Positions 43,698-53,658 of a DNA stretch of 64,000 nucleotides are shown piece by piece. The notes under the pieces are model-generated. The model made no database searches. It was not told the DNA's origin and saw nothing but the letters and a program-made list of their open reading frames with translations. Both the position numbers and the translations under genes were made by a program. This stretch comes from Arcicella aquatica (lineage in GTDB: Bacteria > Bacteroidota > Bacteroidia > Cytophagales > Spirosomataceae), in NCBI RefSeq assembly GCF_034928825.1, contig NZ_JAYFUL010000029.1, positions 1 through 64,000 of the forward strand, given 5' to 3'. The number at the start of each line of letters is the position of its first letter. Position 1 is the stretch's first letter.

Positions 43698-45884
43698 TTA
43701 ATCTATAGCTTCTTGAAAGTTGATGTCTTTGATTAAATCTTGGTATCTGCCTTGTAATACAATTTCGCCTTCGTTCAATACGATTACTTTGTCACAAGCA
43801 GCCATTACCATAGGGTCGTTTGAAATGGTAAGGAGCGTCCAAGGATTGCCTTTATCCGTTAAAAACGCAATTGTTTTCAGCCTCTCTGCCTTATGCAATT
43901 CTCGGTAAATATCCGTAATCATCAATAGTTGAGGTTTCTCTACTACGCATCTAGCTACTGAAATTTTAGCGATAAAGCTTTCTGAAAAACGTTTCCCTCC
44001 CGCAATCATCGGCGTATTTAATCCATCAGGCAATTCAGCAATAAAATCACTTAAATTCAAACTATCCAAAGCCCACTTTACATCACTAAATTTGACACTA
44101 GAGCGACCCATAGCGATATTGTCCAACAATGAACCATCAAAGATGGCGTCTAGGGCTAAGTTTCTTTCGATAGCATCTCTGATAGAATCTAATTTTACAT
44201 CTCTGATAGAGATTCCGTTGTAGGTAATGCCTCCTTCAAAATCAGTAAAAATAGCTGAAAGTATCTTTAATAATGTTTCTTTTCCAGAGCCATTTGTCCC
44301 CGTAATACAGATGCTTTCTTTAGCCTTGATTTCTAAATTAAGTTTTTTCAAGACGTGTTTCCCTCCCCCTGGGTAACGATAGCTCAAATCATTTAACTTA
44401 ATTTCAAGTCCTTTAGGATTTTCATGGAAATCGATATTCAAGCCCGTTTGGCGTTCCAAGGGTAAATCGGTAACAAAACCGATTTTCTCTACGGCTGTCA
44501 ATAAGTCAAAAACGGTATCTGCACCAGAAATTAATTTTTCTACCGAGTTTACCACCAAGACAATGATAATTTCAGAAGCGACAAATTGCCCTAAAGAAAT
44601 TTGGCGGTCTATTACCAAAGAGGTTCCTAGAATCAACAAAACAGCCGTAACGAAGGTCTTGAAGAAAACGGCATTGCCATACAAAATCAATAGTACCTTG
44701 AAGTGTTTTTTACGGTATTTCAGGTAATTATTCACCAAGTAATCCATTCTTTGCATAGGCAAATTGGTAGAACCTGCTGATTTGAAGGCGTATAATGTAC
44801 GGGCAATATCCTCTAACCACTGGGCTACCTTGTATTTGTATTTCGATTCAGCCAAGCTAGTTTCCATCCCTTTGTCTGCATTCAGATACACCACAAAAGT
44901 GACGATGGCGATAGTCAGCAAACCAAATGCAATAAAGTAAGGGTGGTACAGCGATAATAAAATCATGCCGAAGAGAATCTGAATTAAGGCGGCAGTAATA
45001 TCGATTAATACTTTGGGGAGCGCTTTTTGAACATTCAGAATATCAAAAAAGCGGTTCATTAATTCTGGGGCGTATGAGCCTAATAATGCTTCTGATTTTA
45101 CCCTGGGGATTCGATAAGTAAATTCAAAAGCGGCTTTCGCAAACACTCTTCTTTGTAGTACTTCTACCAAGGTTTGTTGATATATCTGTAAAATTCCAGT
45201 GATAACAACCCCTAAAATTACTACCGTTATTAATACATAAACCGAACTAAAAACTAACCCGCCAGATACTAAGCCTATAATAGCCTGAATACCCAAGGGC
45301 AGGGTTAAACTAATCATCCCTACTACGATGGCATAAATATAAATGTATCCGATGTCTTTACGTTCAGCTTTTAGCATCCTGAATAACCGCTTGGTCGGGC
45401 TCATCTGTTCTGGTGCTGGAGCATTGTCAATGTTTTCGAGCGGATACACAATCAAAAATCTCACTTTGCCATTTTGTGTACTATCGGCATGATTATTGAT
45501 TTTGACAGGCTGGAAAGCTTGGTTTTCAGAGATTTCCTCTACATCCTGATTATCGACAAATTGATAAAATTGAGGTTTATTGTCTTTTAGTTTTCTGGCA
45601 GCAAAAATGATTTTAATAGGATCTTCGCTTTCATCAAAAAAAATTACAGGATGTTTATTCCCTCTGAGGAGTTCTGGGAAATCTTGCGCGCTGGCATAAT
45701 TTTCTACTACTAAGAATTGTTGTTTACGGGCAGCTTGAGTAAGCGCATTAACAAATACATCAATTTCATTAGCACTAAAGGTTTTTAGTTTTGAAAGAGG
45801 CGATTGGTAAGCGAAGTTATCAAAATCAGTACCGTAAAACTCGGTTAGTTTCTTAACAATAAGGCTTAACTGAGTGGATTGCAT
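43698..45884 (-). CDS. Type I secretion-like ABC protein with degenerate ATPase
   Basis: A 728-residue protein: an N-terminal C39-like domain without the catalytic Cys (about 1-130), six helices (about 175-450) and a nucleotide-binding domain. The P-loop is GTNGSGKETL (near 528) and the A-loop Tyr is present, but other hallmarks have decayed: Q-loop region is NLALDAIFDGSL without Gln, the LSGGQ signature is RFSESF (near 631), Walker B is LLMITDIYR without the catalytic Glu (near 652), and the H-switch is TISNDP without His. It may bind ATP but poor hydrolysis is expected. First gene of the operon with HlyD- and TolC-like partners. Substrate unknown; no RTX or GG-peptide gene adjacent. Confidence 0.88.
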   Translation of the reverse strand: MQSTQLSLIVKKLTEFYGTDFDNFAYQSPLSKLKTFSANEIDVFVNALTQAARKQQFLVVENYASAQDFPELLRGNKHPVIFFDESEDPIKIIFAARKLKDNKPQFYQFVDNQDVEEISENQAFQPVKINNHADSTQNGKVRFLIVYPLENIDNAPAPEQMSPTKRLFRMLKAERKDIGYIYIYAIVVGMISLTLPLGIQAIIGLVSGGLVFSSVYVLITVVILGVVITGILQIYQQTLVEVLQRRVFAKAAFEFTYRIPRVKSEALLGSYAPELMNRFFDILNVQKALPKVLIDITAALIQILFGMILLSLYHPYFIAFGLLTIAIVTFVVYLNADKGMETSLAESKYKYKVAQWLEDIARTLYAFKSAGSTNLPMQRMDYLVNNYLKYRKKHFKVLLILYGNAVFFKTFVTAVLLILGTSLVIDRQISLGQFVASEIIIVLVVNSVEKLISGADTVFDLLTAVEKIGFVTDLPLERQTGLNIDFHENPKGLEIKLNDLSYRYPGGGKHVLKKLNLEIKAKESICITGTNGSGKETLLKILSAIFTDFEGGITYNGISIRDVKLDSIRDAIERNLALDAIFDGSLLDNIAMGRSSVKFSDVKWALDSLNLSDFIAELPDGLNTPMIAGGKRFSESFIAKISVARCVVEKPQLLMITDIYRELHKAERLKTIAFLTDKGNPWTLLTISNDPMVMAACDKVIVLNEGEIVLQGRYQDLIKDINFQEAID

Positions 45885-46217
45885 ATGTTTTGTGTTTGAG
45901 TGTGGGTAATATGATTGTCTTGTGAATAAAGAAATAACATCTAATTAATTGTCCTAACAACGAAATTAATTGCTTTGTTTAGAAAAATTCTAAATAAATT
46001 GACAAGCGGTCGAAATCAGTAATAAAACTAAGATTTATCAATAACAAATAATTCTACCAAAGTTTGTTAGTAAATTTGTTGTTCTACCTTTTCTAAAAAG
46101 TATTTAAGATATTCTGCTCCAATAATTTTTTATTTGATTTTGAACTTTTAAATTCCGTTTCCTATCTCTCTAAAGCTTCTTTTAACTTATGCTAGACGAT
46201 GAAACAAAATAAGAAAT
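45885..46217. other. Divergent promoter region, no gene
   Basis: 333 AT-rich bases between the ABC operon and the DUF5686 gene. TAAATTTG (46071-46078) fits a -7 box toward DUF5686 but lacks a spaced TTTG. Nothing else notable. Confidence 0.4.
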
Positions 46218-48635
46218 ATGTTCCCAAAAAAAACAATTGCTTTATTTATATTCTTGATTTTCCATTTATATAATATATACGCTTTTCAAAAAAATGATAC
46301 TGACACAAGCTTGGATGTAACTCAAATCATTCAAAAGGCTATCAAGCTTGCGCCAGTTCACGACAAATCTTTTGTGAATTACGAAGCAGAAGTATTTATC
46401 CAAAATTCAGCAAAATGGAATACAATACCAAATATTTGGGAGCCTTTACTTGCTAAAGAAGGTGTAGCAGAAAAACTCGTTTATCAATCTGAGTCTTTTG
46501 CTAAATTCTATGTTAGTAGTAATAATACTTATTATTTTCAACACAAAGCGTTGAGAAATAATTATCATGCGGAGGCGCGTCCTGACAAATACGTAAACCC
46601 GAATTTCTATAAAGCTACTTTAGGTACAGATGCTATTTCTCCGCTCTCGCCAAAGGCTTTCCAATATTACGATTTTGAATTGGTAGATACTAAAATTATT
46701 AATAACGTAAAAGTTTATCACATCAAAGTTACGCCTAAACACAACAATGATGAAAAAGTATTTAGTGGGATAATATCTTTAACGGACGGGGATTTTTATC
46801 TACAAGATTTAGACCTAACCGTCAAAAACTACAATATTACTTATCATATTACCATCAATTATGCCCTTTTTAATACCCAGTGGGTTCCTCAGCAATATAA
46901 GATTGTTGCTACGGGAGCTTTGATGGGCTTTGAGGGTGACTATACTTACATGGCCAAAGTCTGGGATTATCAGGACATTGCCCATAAAATCATTCCCGAT
47001 TTAATTCGTCCTGACGAAAGCGAGTTTAGTGAAATTGTGAACGTGCAAGAACGTAATTTTGAAGTGCAACAGTTCAAGCAAGTAATGTCGGCTTTGGGCA
47101 CCAACCTAAAAAACCAATGGAGCGATGCCAACATTGCCTCTGGTTTGAAGCGTTATGATAAAGTTGAAATTGTACACAATGCCGAAGGGCAAAGCGATAA
47201 CATTTGGGCTGACTTAAAAACGAATACCGACTTTCAGTCCTTCACGCCGAATTTACCGATTAATTCACACAACAAAAACTCGCTTCCACTACAGCCCGAC
47301 GAGTTTTCGACCTACCGACAAGCCAATCAAAAATTTGGCATTGGTAGTGTATTGTTTAGCCGTTCATATTTTTGGGGAGATACCAAACGTGGGTTCTATC
47401 CTTACGAAATCTATTACAAATCTCCTGTCTTAGATTTCAACTTCAATACGGTAGAAGGCTTTGTATTTAATACGGGTGCTTTGTTTCGTTTCAGACGAAA
47501 CCGATACGATTGGTTTGAGATTGACCCTACTTGGCGATATTCAGTTACTCAGAATCGTTCGATGGGTATGTTAAAGCTCCGTTGGAAAACGCAGAAAGAA
47601 GAAATAAGTATTTCAGGCGGAAAGTTTATCTCTCAATACAATGTGGATACGCCAGTAGCCCTAGATTTAAACTCGTTATCGACGCTTATTCTTAAAAAGA
47701 ACTTTGTTAAAATCTATGAAAAAGACTTTGTCAATATTTCTTTCAGCGATCGTTTTTCTAATACTTTAGGCATTAAAACGTCTTTAGAATGGGCAAAGCG
47801 TTATCCTTTAGAAAATACGACAAACTACTATTGGATTAATTATGGTGGAGATGCATACTCTCCGAACTTTCCTAAAAGTCAGGAATTGCCCGATACAAAG
47901 TTTCAGAACAATGATGCCTTCTTAGCTAATTTTCAGATTAACTATCGACCTACGTTGAAAAAGCAATATCGTAATAATATTCGTTATGTAGACTTTTCGT
48001 CGTCGCCATTGATTACCTTCAAATACCGTGGTGCTATTCCTAAATTGTTTGGCAGTGAAATGGATTTCCATACGATTGAGCTAGGCATTGCACACAATTT
48101 CCCGTTAAGTATCAATACAAATTTCAATTATATTGCTCAGGCGGGTACTTTTTTAAGTGCCAAGAAAATGACTTTTGCTGACTACAAACACTTTAATGGT
48201 AACAACAATACAATTGCGATTGGGGAAGCCCTCACTACACATCGTTTGGTGGGTTTTTATGATAACTATATTTGGGGGGTAAGTAAAAAATTGATTGACC
48301 CATTTTATTTTTCTACCAATGGTTCATATATCGACATCATGACGATGTTTGGTCTTAGAAAATTTGCGTTGACGCAATCGACCCTGATACGCAACAAAGG
48401 CATCCGTGAAGACCTTTTCGCCAATTACCTTTATACTGCCAACAACAATATCCATAATATTGAAGTGGGATATGGAGTAGATGGTATCTTGAGGATTTTA
48501 AGAGTAGAAGCCGTTTTTGCCTACAACAATCGTGGAATACCGAATAAGGAATTTACAAGTTTTAATAATACGATGGTTGGCATTAGGGTATCGCTTAATT
48601 CAAGGGTTCGTGGTGGTGTCACCCCTGATTGGTGA
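46218..48635 (+). CDS. DUF5686 outer-membrane protein
   Basis: An 805-residue exported protein with signal peptide to about 24 (YNIYAFQ). Residues 40-265 are a beta-rich domain (YNITYHITINYALFNTQWVP) and the rest is predicted outer-membrane beta-barrel, ending in aromatic-rich strands (TMVGIRVSLNSRVRGGVTPDW). This is the DUF5686 family of Bacteroidetes, usually with a carboxypeptidase-regulatory N-terminal domain that is missing here. Function unknown. Followed by a strong terminator. Confidence 0.87.
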   Translation: MFPKKTIALFIFLIFHLYNIYAFQKNDTDTSLDVTQIIQKAIKLAPVHDKSFVNYEAEVFIQNSAKWNTIPNIWEPLLAKEGVAEKLVYQSESFAKFYVSSNNTYYFQHKALRNNYHAEARPDKYVNPNFYKATLGTDAISPLSPKAFQYYDFELVDTKIINNVKVYHIKVTPKHNNDEKVFSGIISLTDGDFYLQDLDLTVKNYNITYHITINYALFNTQWVPQQYKIVATGALMGFEGDYTYMAKVWDYQDIAHKIIPDLIRPDESEFSEIVNVQERNFEVQQFKQVMSALGTNLKNQWSDANIASGLKRYDKVEIVHNAEGQSDNIWADLKTNTDFQSFTPNLPINSHNKNSLPLQPDEFSTYRQANQKFGIGSVLFSRSYFWGDTKRGFYPYEIYYKSPVLDFNFNTVEGFVFNTGALFRFRRNRYDWFEIDPTWRYSVTQNRSMGMLKLRWKTQKEEISISGGKFISQYNVDTPVALDLNSLSTLILKKNFVKIYEKDFVNISFSDRFSNTLGIKTSLEWAKRYPLENTTNYYWINYGGDAYSPNFPKSQELPDTKFQNNDAFLANFQINYRPTLKKQYRNNIRYVDFSSSPLITFKYRGAIPKLFGSEMDFHTIELGIAHNFPLSINTNFNYIAQAGTFLSAKKMTFADYKHFNGNNNTIAIGEALTTHRLVGFYDNYIWGVSKKLIDPFYFSTNGSYIDIMTMFGLRKFALTQSTLIRNKGIREDLFANYLYTANNNIHNIEVGYGVDGILRILRVEAVFAYNNRGIPNKEFTSFNNTMVGIRVSLNSRVRGGVTPDW

Positions 48636-48658
48636 TAATACTCAACAGTTTTTTGCTA

Positions 48659-48709
48659 GCGAAAGCACTTATCTTCTTATTTGGATGTTAGGTGCTTTCG
48701 CTTTTTTTT
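48659..48709 (+). terminator. Intrinsic terminator after DUF5686 gene
   Basis: Stem GCGAAAGCAC / GTGCTTTCGC with a 23-base loop and eight T residues. Confidence 0.85.
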
Positions 48710-48826
48710 GTCCCATAGTTTTATACACTTTTGCTTCAAATAATAAATAAAATATAAGCATCTTCTGATTATATCATAACTTACTATAACTTTAGCAAAC
48801 AATCATAATCTATATCATTTTACCCC

Positions 48827-49123
48827 ATGAAACAGTTAATCGAAATAGCTAATCAACTTCATAACCTAGAAAAAAAAACAGAAAAAGCTTCTCATTCCTC
48901 GCTTTATGCTCGTCATCTTCAACGAATCCGACAAGCCCTTATTGAAATGGATATTACTTACCATTCTCCAGAAGGTGAAAAATATACTGATACCAGAACT
49001 GATATTGAAGCCAGTTTAACAGGAGAGCCTTCGGAGAATATGCGAATCACGGAGGTAATCAAGCCTATCGTAATGCAAGATGGCAAAATTCTTCAAAGGG
49101 GCATCGTTATCGTTGAGAGTTAA
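48827..49123 (+). CDS. Small GrpE-like protein next to divergent Hsp70
   Basis: A 98-residue protein. The N-terminal half is a charged helix (LIEIANQLHNLEKKTEKASH; RHLQRIRQALIEMDI) and the C-terminal half, MRITEVIKPIVMQDGKILQRGIVIVES, looks like the beta-wing of GrpE (EVLQKGY...GKVLRPAMVKV pattern). I infer a mini nucleotide exchange factor for the Hsp70 encoded next, 153 bases downstream. Low sequence identity makes this a hypothesis; it may have a different binding role. Confidence 0.55.
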   Translation: MKQLIEIANQLHNLEKKTEKASHSSLYARHLQRIRQALIEMDITYHSPEGEKYTDTRTDIEASLTGEPSENMRITEVIKPIVMQDGKILQRGIVIVES

Positions 49124-49254
49124 GTAAGCGTCGTGAACTGTCATTAACACGGTTTAGCATCCTGATGTATGTGCTTTTATTTACGCACCGCCTTCGTTTA
49201 CATAGACCATTGATTTTCAATAAAATAGAACACACAAGTAAGATAATTATACAT

Positions 49255-49272
49255 TGAAGCTGTTTAAACTTT
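49255..49272 (+). repeat. Solitary MITE end before Hsp70 gene
   Basis: TGAAGCTGTTTAAACTTT, identical to both ends of the MITE at 17629-17790, ends five bases before the Hsp70 ATG. No matching second end is near. It is a remnant or a hopped end that now forms the leader of the gene. Confidence 0.8.
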
Positions 49273-49276
49273 ACCC

Positions 49277-51775
49277 ATGCAAACAATTAATTTTGGAATA
49301 GATTTAGGTACTACAAACTCTTTGATTGCTCGTTTTACAGGAGCTAATGTTGAAGTTTATAAAAACCCTATAGGCTTAAAAGAAACCCTTCCAAGTTGTG
49401 TAGCTTTCCGAGGCGAAAGGACTATCATCGGAGAAAAAGCGAGAGAATGGCTTTTGAAAGATTCTTTAAATGTTTTTACGAGTTTTAAACGTAAAATGGG
49501 TACAGATGAAAACTATTATATTCCTTCGCTTAGTGATAACAAGTCACCCATCGAGCTATCTGCTTTAGTATTAAAAGAATTAAAGAATTTCATTCATAAT
49601 GGTGAAATACCTAACGCTGTTGTCATTACTATTCCTGCAAGTTTTGATACCATTCAGAGCAATGCCACTAAACAGGCAGGTTATGAAGCGGGTTTTAAAG
49701 AAGTAGTACTGCTACAAGAGCCTATTGCCGCTTCTTTAGCATTTTTCAATAAATACCGTGCATCAGAAAAAGAAACAGGCAAATGGTTGGTTTATGATTT
49801 AGGAGGTGGAACATTTGATGTTGCCTTGGTAGGAATAGATAATAGCGAGCTACGTGTGCTTGACCATCAGGGAGATAATTATTTAGGAGGCATTGACTTT
49901 GACCATAGTTTAGTCATGAATGTTATTATTCCTAAACTAGTAGCCCAAACAGGAAACACGGGATTAATAGACTATATACATACCAAGAATAGTATCTATG
50001 AGAAGCTTTATCATGTACTTTTATTAAAAGCCGAAGAAGCCAAAAAAGAACTAAGTTCGCGCCTAACTACTGAAATTGAATTTGCTTATACTTCTCCAGA
50101 TGGGATTGAAGAGGATATTTACATCATTATCAGTAGAGAAGAACTGAATGGTGTAATCAGCAATAAAGTTGATGCTACGTTATTGATGTTAGAAGTAATT
50201 TTAGATAGAAATCATCTATTAGCTTCAGATATAGAGGAAATTATTATGATAGGTGGTAGCACTTATATTCCCTACATCTACGAGACCATTACTGAAAAAA
50301 CGAACATCAAAGTAAACAGAAATGCTGACCCGACAACGGCCGTAGTAGTGGGTGCTGCTTATTTTGCGGGAAATAAGCCAAGCGTCGAAAAAAAAGTAAC
50401 TGTCATTGAGAAAGAGTCTTTTGATAATATAACGATACAAACAGGCTATACAGCTACTACTAAGGACCACGAAGAGTATATTACTGCAAGCGTTACTAAT
50501 TTTAAAGAAGGTTTGTTTTATCGAATTACCCGTAATGATGGTGGTTTTGATTCAGGGATAAAAAAACTCACACCTAAGTTTGGAGAGTTTGTTTTACTAT
50601 TACCTAACTGTATTAATTCATTTCAAATAAAAGTTTTTGATGATACAAACACTCCTATTGAAGTCTTAGTTGACGAGGTTCATATCTCCCAAGGATTGTT
50701 TAATTTATACGGACAGCCATTACCAGAGGACATTTGTATTGAGATTGATGATTTGAATAATAACTCAACAAAATGTCAGGTCATTTTTACTAGAAATAGT
50801 ATTCTGCCACTTACTAAAACGATTTACCGAGAAATTAGTCGTACAATAAAAAAGGGCTCTGATGATTCCTTAATCATTAATTTGATGGAAGGTGACGCCA
50901 ATCAACACCCAAGTACGAATAAAGTAATTGGTGTGATTGAAATAAAGGCTGAGAAATTGGTTAGTGACTTAGTGAAAGGGTCGGATGTAGAGATAAAAAT
51001 AGAGATGAGCGAGTCGCGTGATATATCTATCAGTACGCATTTAAGTATGACTGACCAACAATTTGAAGAAGTATTCAGTCCTACAAAAAGATATGTGAGT
51101 ATTGCAAAACTCAGAGACGAAATTCATGAGTTAAGAGGGCAACTTGAACTAGATTTAAGTAAAGCTGTAAAAAATGAGGAATTTGAATTGGCGGCTCATC
51201 TACAAGATAAAGTGGAACAAGCGAGGGATTTGTATATACAAGCAAAAACATTGAAGGCAGATTTTTATACCGATGAAAAATATCAACTATATGAAGCAAA
51301 AAGAAAACTAGCAAAAGAACTCTATACCAATGGTACAGTAAACAATAGAATCTTTCAAATCAAAGAGCGATATTATGATTTGATGGAGACCTTGCAGTCG
51401 TGGTTGCAAAACATAGATGATATACCCCAAAAATATCAAGTTGATGCTACCAAATTAAAAGAAGATGAAATAAGAATCATGCGTAGTAATAATTATTATT
51501 TAATAGAGGGGCATTATCAAAAAACCATACGACTAAACAATAATGTTATTTTTTACACTCCTACTCTGCTTGTGCATTTTTACCATACTTATGCCTCATT
51601 ATCCCCTGATGAATATACCGATTATGGTGCTGCAAAAAAAGAAATCAATCGTGGTGAAAAAGCCCTTGAAAGGCAAAATTACATAGACCTAAGAAGTGTA
51701 TTAATGTTGCTTGTAAGCCTGACTAAAAATTCTGAGATATTAGAAACCAAAATTAAAGGAACTGGACTTGGTTGA
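49277..51775 (+). CDS. Divergent Hsp70 with UVR-like motif
   Basis: An 832-residue Hsp70-family protein. ATPase domain 1-375: FGIDLGTTNSLIARF, VVITIPASFD, VYDLGGGTFDVALVG and IIMIGGSTYIPYI. The following 220 residues are beta-rich and do not look like the classical DnaK peptide-binding domain. Near 610-650 is LRGQLELDLSKAVKN, EEFELAAHLQDKVEQA, the UVR pattern of UvrB/UvrC, McsA and ClpC adapters, followed by a helical tail. This suggests a client- or partner-specific chaperone. It is preceded by a possible GrpE-like gene and followed by an unknown membrane protein. Identification as Hsp70 is firm; the UVR call is by eye. Confidence 0.85.
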   Translation: MQTINFGIDLGTTNSLIARFTGANVEVYKNPIGLKETLPSCVAFRGERTIIGEKAREWLLKDSLNVFTSFKRKMGTDENYYIPSLSDNKSPIELSALVLKELKNFIHNGEIPNAVVITIPASFDTIQSNATKQAGYEAGFKEVVLLQEPIAASLAFFNKYRASEKETGKWLVYDLGGGTFDVALVGIDNSELRVLDHQGDNYLGGIDFDHSLVMNVIIPKLVAQTGNTGLIDYIHTKNSIYEKLYHVLLLKAEEAKKELSSRLTTEIEFAYTSPDGIEEDIYIIISREELNGVISNKVDATLLMLEVILDRNHLLASDIEEIIMIGGSTYIPYIYETITEKTNIKVNRNADPTTAVVVGAAYFAGNKPSVEKKVTVIEKESFDNITIQTGYTATTKDHEEYITASVTNFKEGLFYRITRNDGGFDSGIKKLTPKFGEFVLLLPNCINSFQIKVFDDTNTPIEVLVDEVHISQGLFNLYGQPLPEDICIEIDDLNNNSTKCQVIFTRNSILPLTKTIYREISRTIKKGSDDSLIINLMEGDANQHPSTNKVIGVIEIKAEKLVSDLVKGSDVEIKIEMSESRDISISTHLSMTDQQFEEVFSPTKRYVSIAKLRDEIHELRGQLELDLSKAVKNEEFELAAHLQDKVEQARDLYIQAKTLKADFYTDEKYQLYEAKRKLAKELYTNGTVNNRIFQIKERYYDLMETLQSWLQNIDDIPQKYQVDATKLKEDEIRIMRSNNYYLIEGHYQKTIRLNNNVIFYTPTLLVHFYHTYASLSPDEYTDYGAAKKEINRGEKALERQNYIDLRSVLMLLVSLTKNSEILETKIKGTGLG

Positions 51776-51946
51776 CAATTAATGAAACATAGTAATCAAT
51801 ATCCATTAAAGCAATATTTTTTCATTCATTGTAAATAACTGTCAATTAGATACTTGACATGACAAAACAATAGCAAACCGTTCACCAATCACTATTTACT
51901 AATAACTACTTAGTAAGATAAATACCTCAATCACTTTTTAACAACT

Positions 51947-53509
51947 ATGCCATATCAATCACCACTCCACATACTTGACAGTTTAAATATTGAACCCGAT
52001 GAACTTGTAGTTGAGGATATAAACAGACTAAGGAAGAAAATATTAGCAGAATTCAGCTTAAGTACAGACATTAGTATCAAGATAAATGATAAATCTTATA
52101 CGAAAGATGAAGTACTGAAAATAATTGACCAACTCAAGGAAGTAGATAATTTATCACTTCAAAAAGAAATTTTCAAGCGTAAACCTATTTTAGATTGGTT
52201 AGAAAACCCTACAACATACATATTTCCTGCGGATTCGTTAAATGACTTATTGCAGGATTATCCTTCAAATGATTGGCTTCAAAATACTATACAAGAAGCT
52301 GCCTTGGAATATGTTAAACTAAATTTCAGAAAAAGGCTTTTTGAAAAACATGTAGCAGTATTTGATTTACTAAATACTTTTGATGAAAAGAATAGCTATG
52401 CTGTGTATGACTATCTCTATCTTGAGATTATACAAATAATAGAAGACATCGATGAAGCCATAAAGTCTCCAAACATTAGAACTAACAAAGAGGCATTTGA
52501 TTTTATTTCTGAACCAATCTGGACAGACTTCTTGAATAATTTACCACCTTATTTTGAAGAGATACGGAATAAATACTGTTACATCATCATCGAATACACA
52601 GTAGCAATACAACGTAAAGATAGAGAATGGACTTATGAAATCAGTACTCAATTGAATCAAACCATCTGTGATGATTCAATCAAAGAGGTTATTTCAAAAA
52701 ACCATCAGATATATTCAGATAATTATCATAATGAAAACAAGACTGACAAAAGTTATAACTGGATATATTGGGTGATTGTTGTTTTGGTGAATATAGCACG
52801 AATAAATTCATGCTCAAATCATTCTTCGAGCAGTAGTAGCACATATACGCCTCCTCCTTCTCAAACTTTTCAAGCTCCTAGTAGTTATGGTGAGGCACAA
52901 CAGTATGGTGAGACCCAACAGAATAATACTAGCATTAAAATACCAGCGAATACCTACTATATCCTGCAAATTCAAGAATATCAGAAAACATTGTTAAAAA
53001 ATAAGTTTGATAAAAGTGGCTCTGTAATATATGGTAAAAATGGGCAAAATTTAGTTTCGAATCTAAATGATGGCAACCTTGAAGAACAGATTGACACTAA
53101 GGAAAAATATAATCCGCAAACAGTTACTATAAAAAACGAAACCGATTATGATGTAATTGTTTTCAAAGCTGGTTGTAATGCCAACAGGAGTTATTTTGTT
53201 GAACACAAAAATAGTTTCTACTTAGAATGTTGTGAGGGAGATGTACTGTTTTTCTATTTTGGTAAAAAATGGAAACTAGTTTCAAGCATATCTCTTGATG
53301 CTCAAACGAACAAGAAAATATTTTTTCAGGGATATTTCTCTGAACCACACAAGAATAGTATAGCTACTTTTTTGAAACAATATACCGTTACATCAACCAA
53401 TGCAAATTCATCTATCTTGTTTAATAATGATAAACTCGACAGAGGGGTGTTCCCAGAAGTTAAAAATATCGAATTAAGAGAGAATGACTCTTCTATACTT
53501 TTTCAATGA
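51947..53509 (+). CDS. Hsp70-associated membrane protein of unknown function
   Basis: A 520-residue protein. Residues 1-90 (SPLHILDSLNIEPDELVVED; RLRKKILAEFSLS; KDEVLKIIDQLKE) have a J-domain-like opening without an HPD motif. Residues 90-250 are helical. One transmembrane helix lies about 270-285 (YNWIYWVIVVLVNIARI), then a Ser/Thr/Pro-rich linker and a C-terminal domain of about 180 residues rich in beta structure (VTIKNETDYDVIVFKAGCN; SFYLECCEGDVLFFYFGKKW). It is 171 bases after the Hsp70 gene on the same strand. I do not recognise a named family. Confidence 0.6.
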   Translation: MPYQSPLHILDSLNIEPDELVVEDINRLRKKILAEFSLSTDISIKINDKSYTKDEVLKIIDQLKEVDNLSLQKEIFKRKPILDWLENPTTYIFPADSLNDLLQDYPSNDWLQNTIQEAALEYVKLNFRKRLFEKHVAVFDLLNTFDEKNSYAVYDYLYLEIIQIIEDIDEAIKSPNIRTNKEAFDFISEPIWTDFLNNLPPYFEEIRNKYCYIIIEYTVAIQRKDREWTYEISTQLNQTICDDSIKEVISKNHQIYSDNYHNENKTDKSYNWIYWVIVVLVNIARINSCSNHSSSSSSTYTPPPSQTFQAPSSYGEAQQYGETQQNNTSIKIPANTYYILQIQEYQKTLLKNKFDKSGSVIYGKNGQNLVSNLNDGNLEEQIDTKEKYNPQTVTIKNETDYDVIVFKAGCNANRSYFVEHKNSFYLECCEGDVLFFYFGKKWKLVSSISLDAQTNKKIFFQGYFSEPHKNSIATFLKQYTVTSTNANSSILFNNDKLDRGVFPEVKNIELRENDSSILFQ

Positions 53510-53658
53510 GATAGTCAAAGGGCTTTTTACCTGTATTAATTCTGTTTAGCAAATATTTGTTAGCAATCATCTAAAAACAGACAAGTAAATCATTTTAAAG
53601 TACTATTTTTATACTATCTAAGAACATTCATTATCTCTAATTTTTAAATCGTCAAAAT

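Noticed and set aside
43698..45884. Bacteriocin-processing peptidase-ABC transporter
   Set aside because: The N-terminal domain lacks the C39 catalytic Cys and no double-glycine peptide gene is adjacent.
48517..48750. Rightward 77-residue ORF ending in a membrane-like stretch
   Set aside because: It overlaps the end of the DUF5686 gene and its hydrophobic tail is the translated terminator hairpin.
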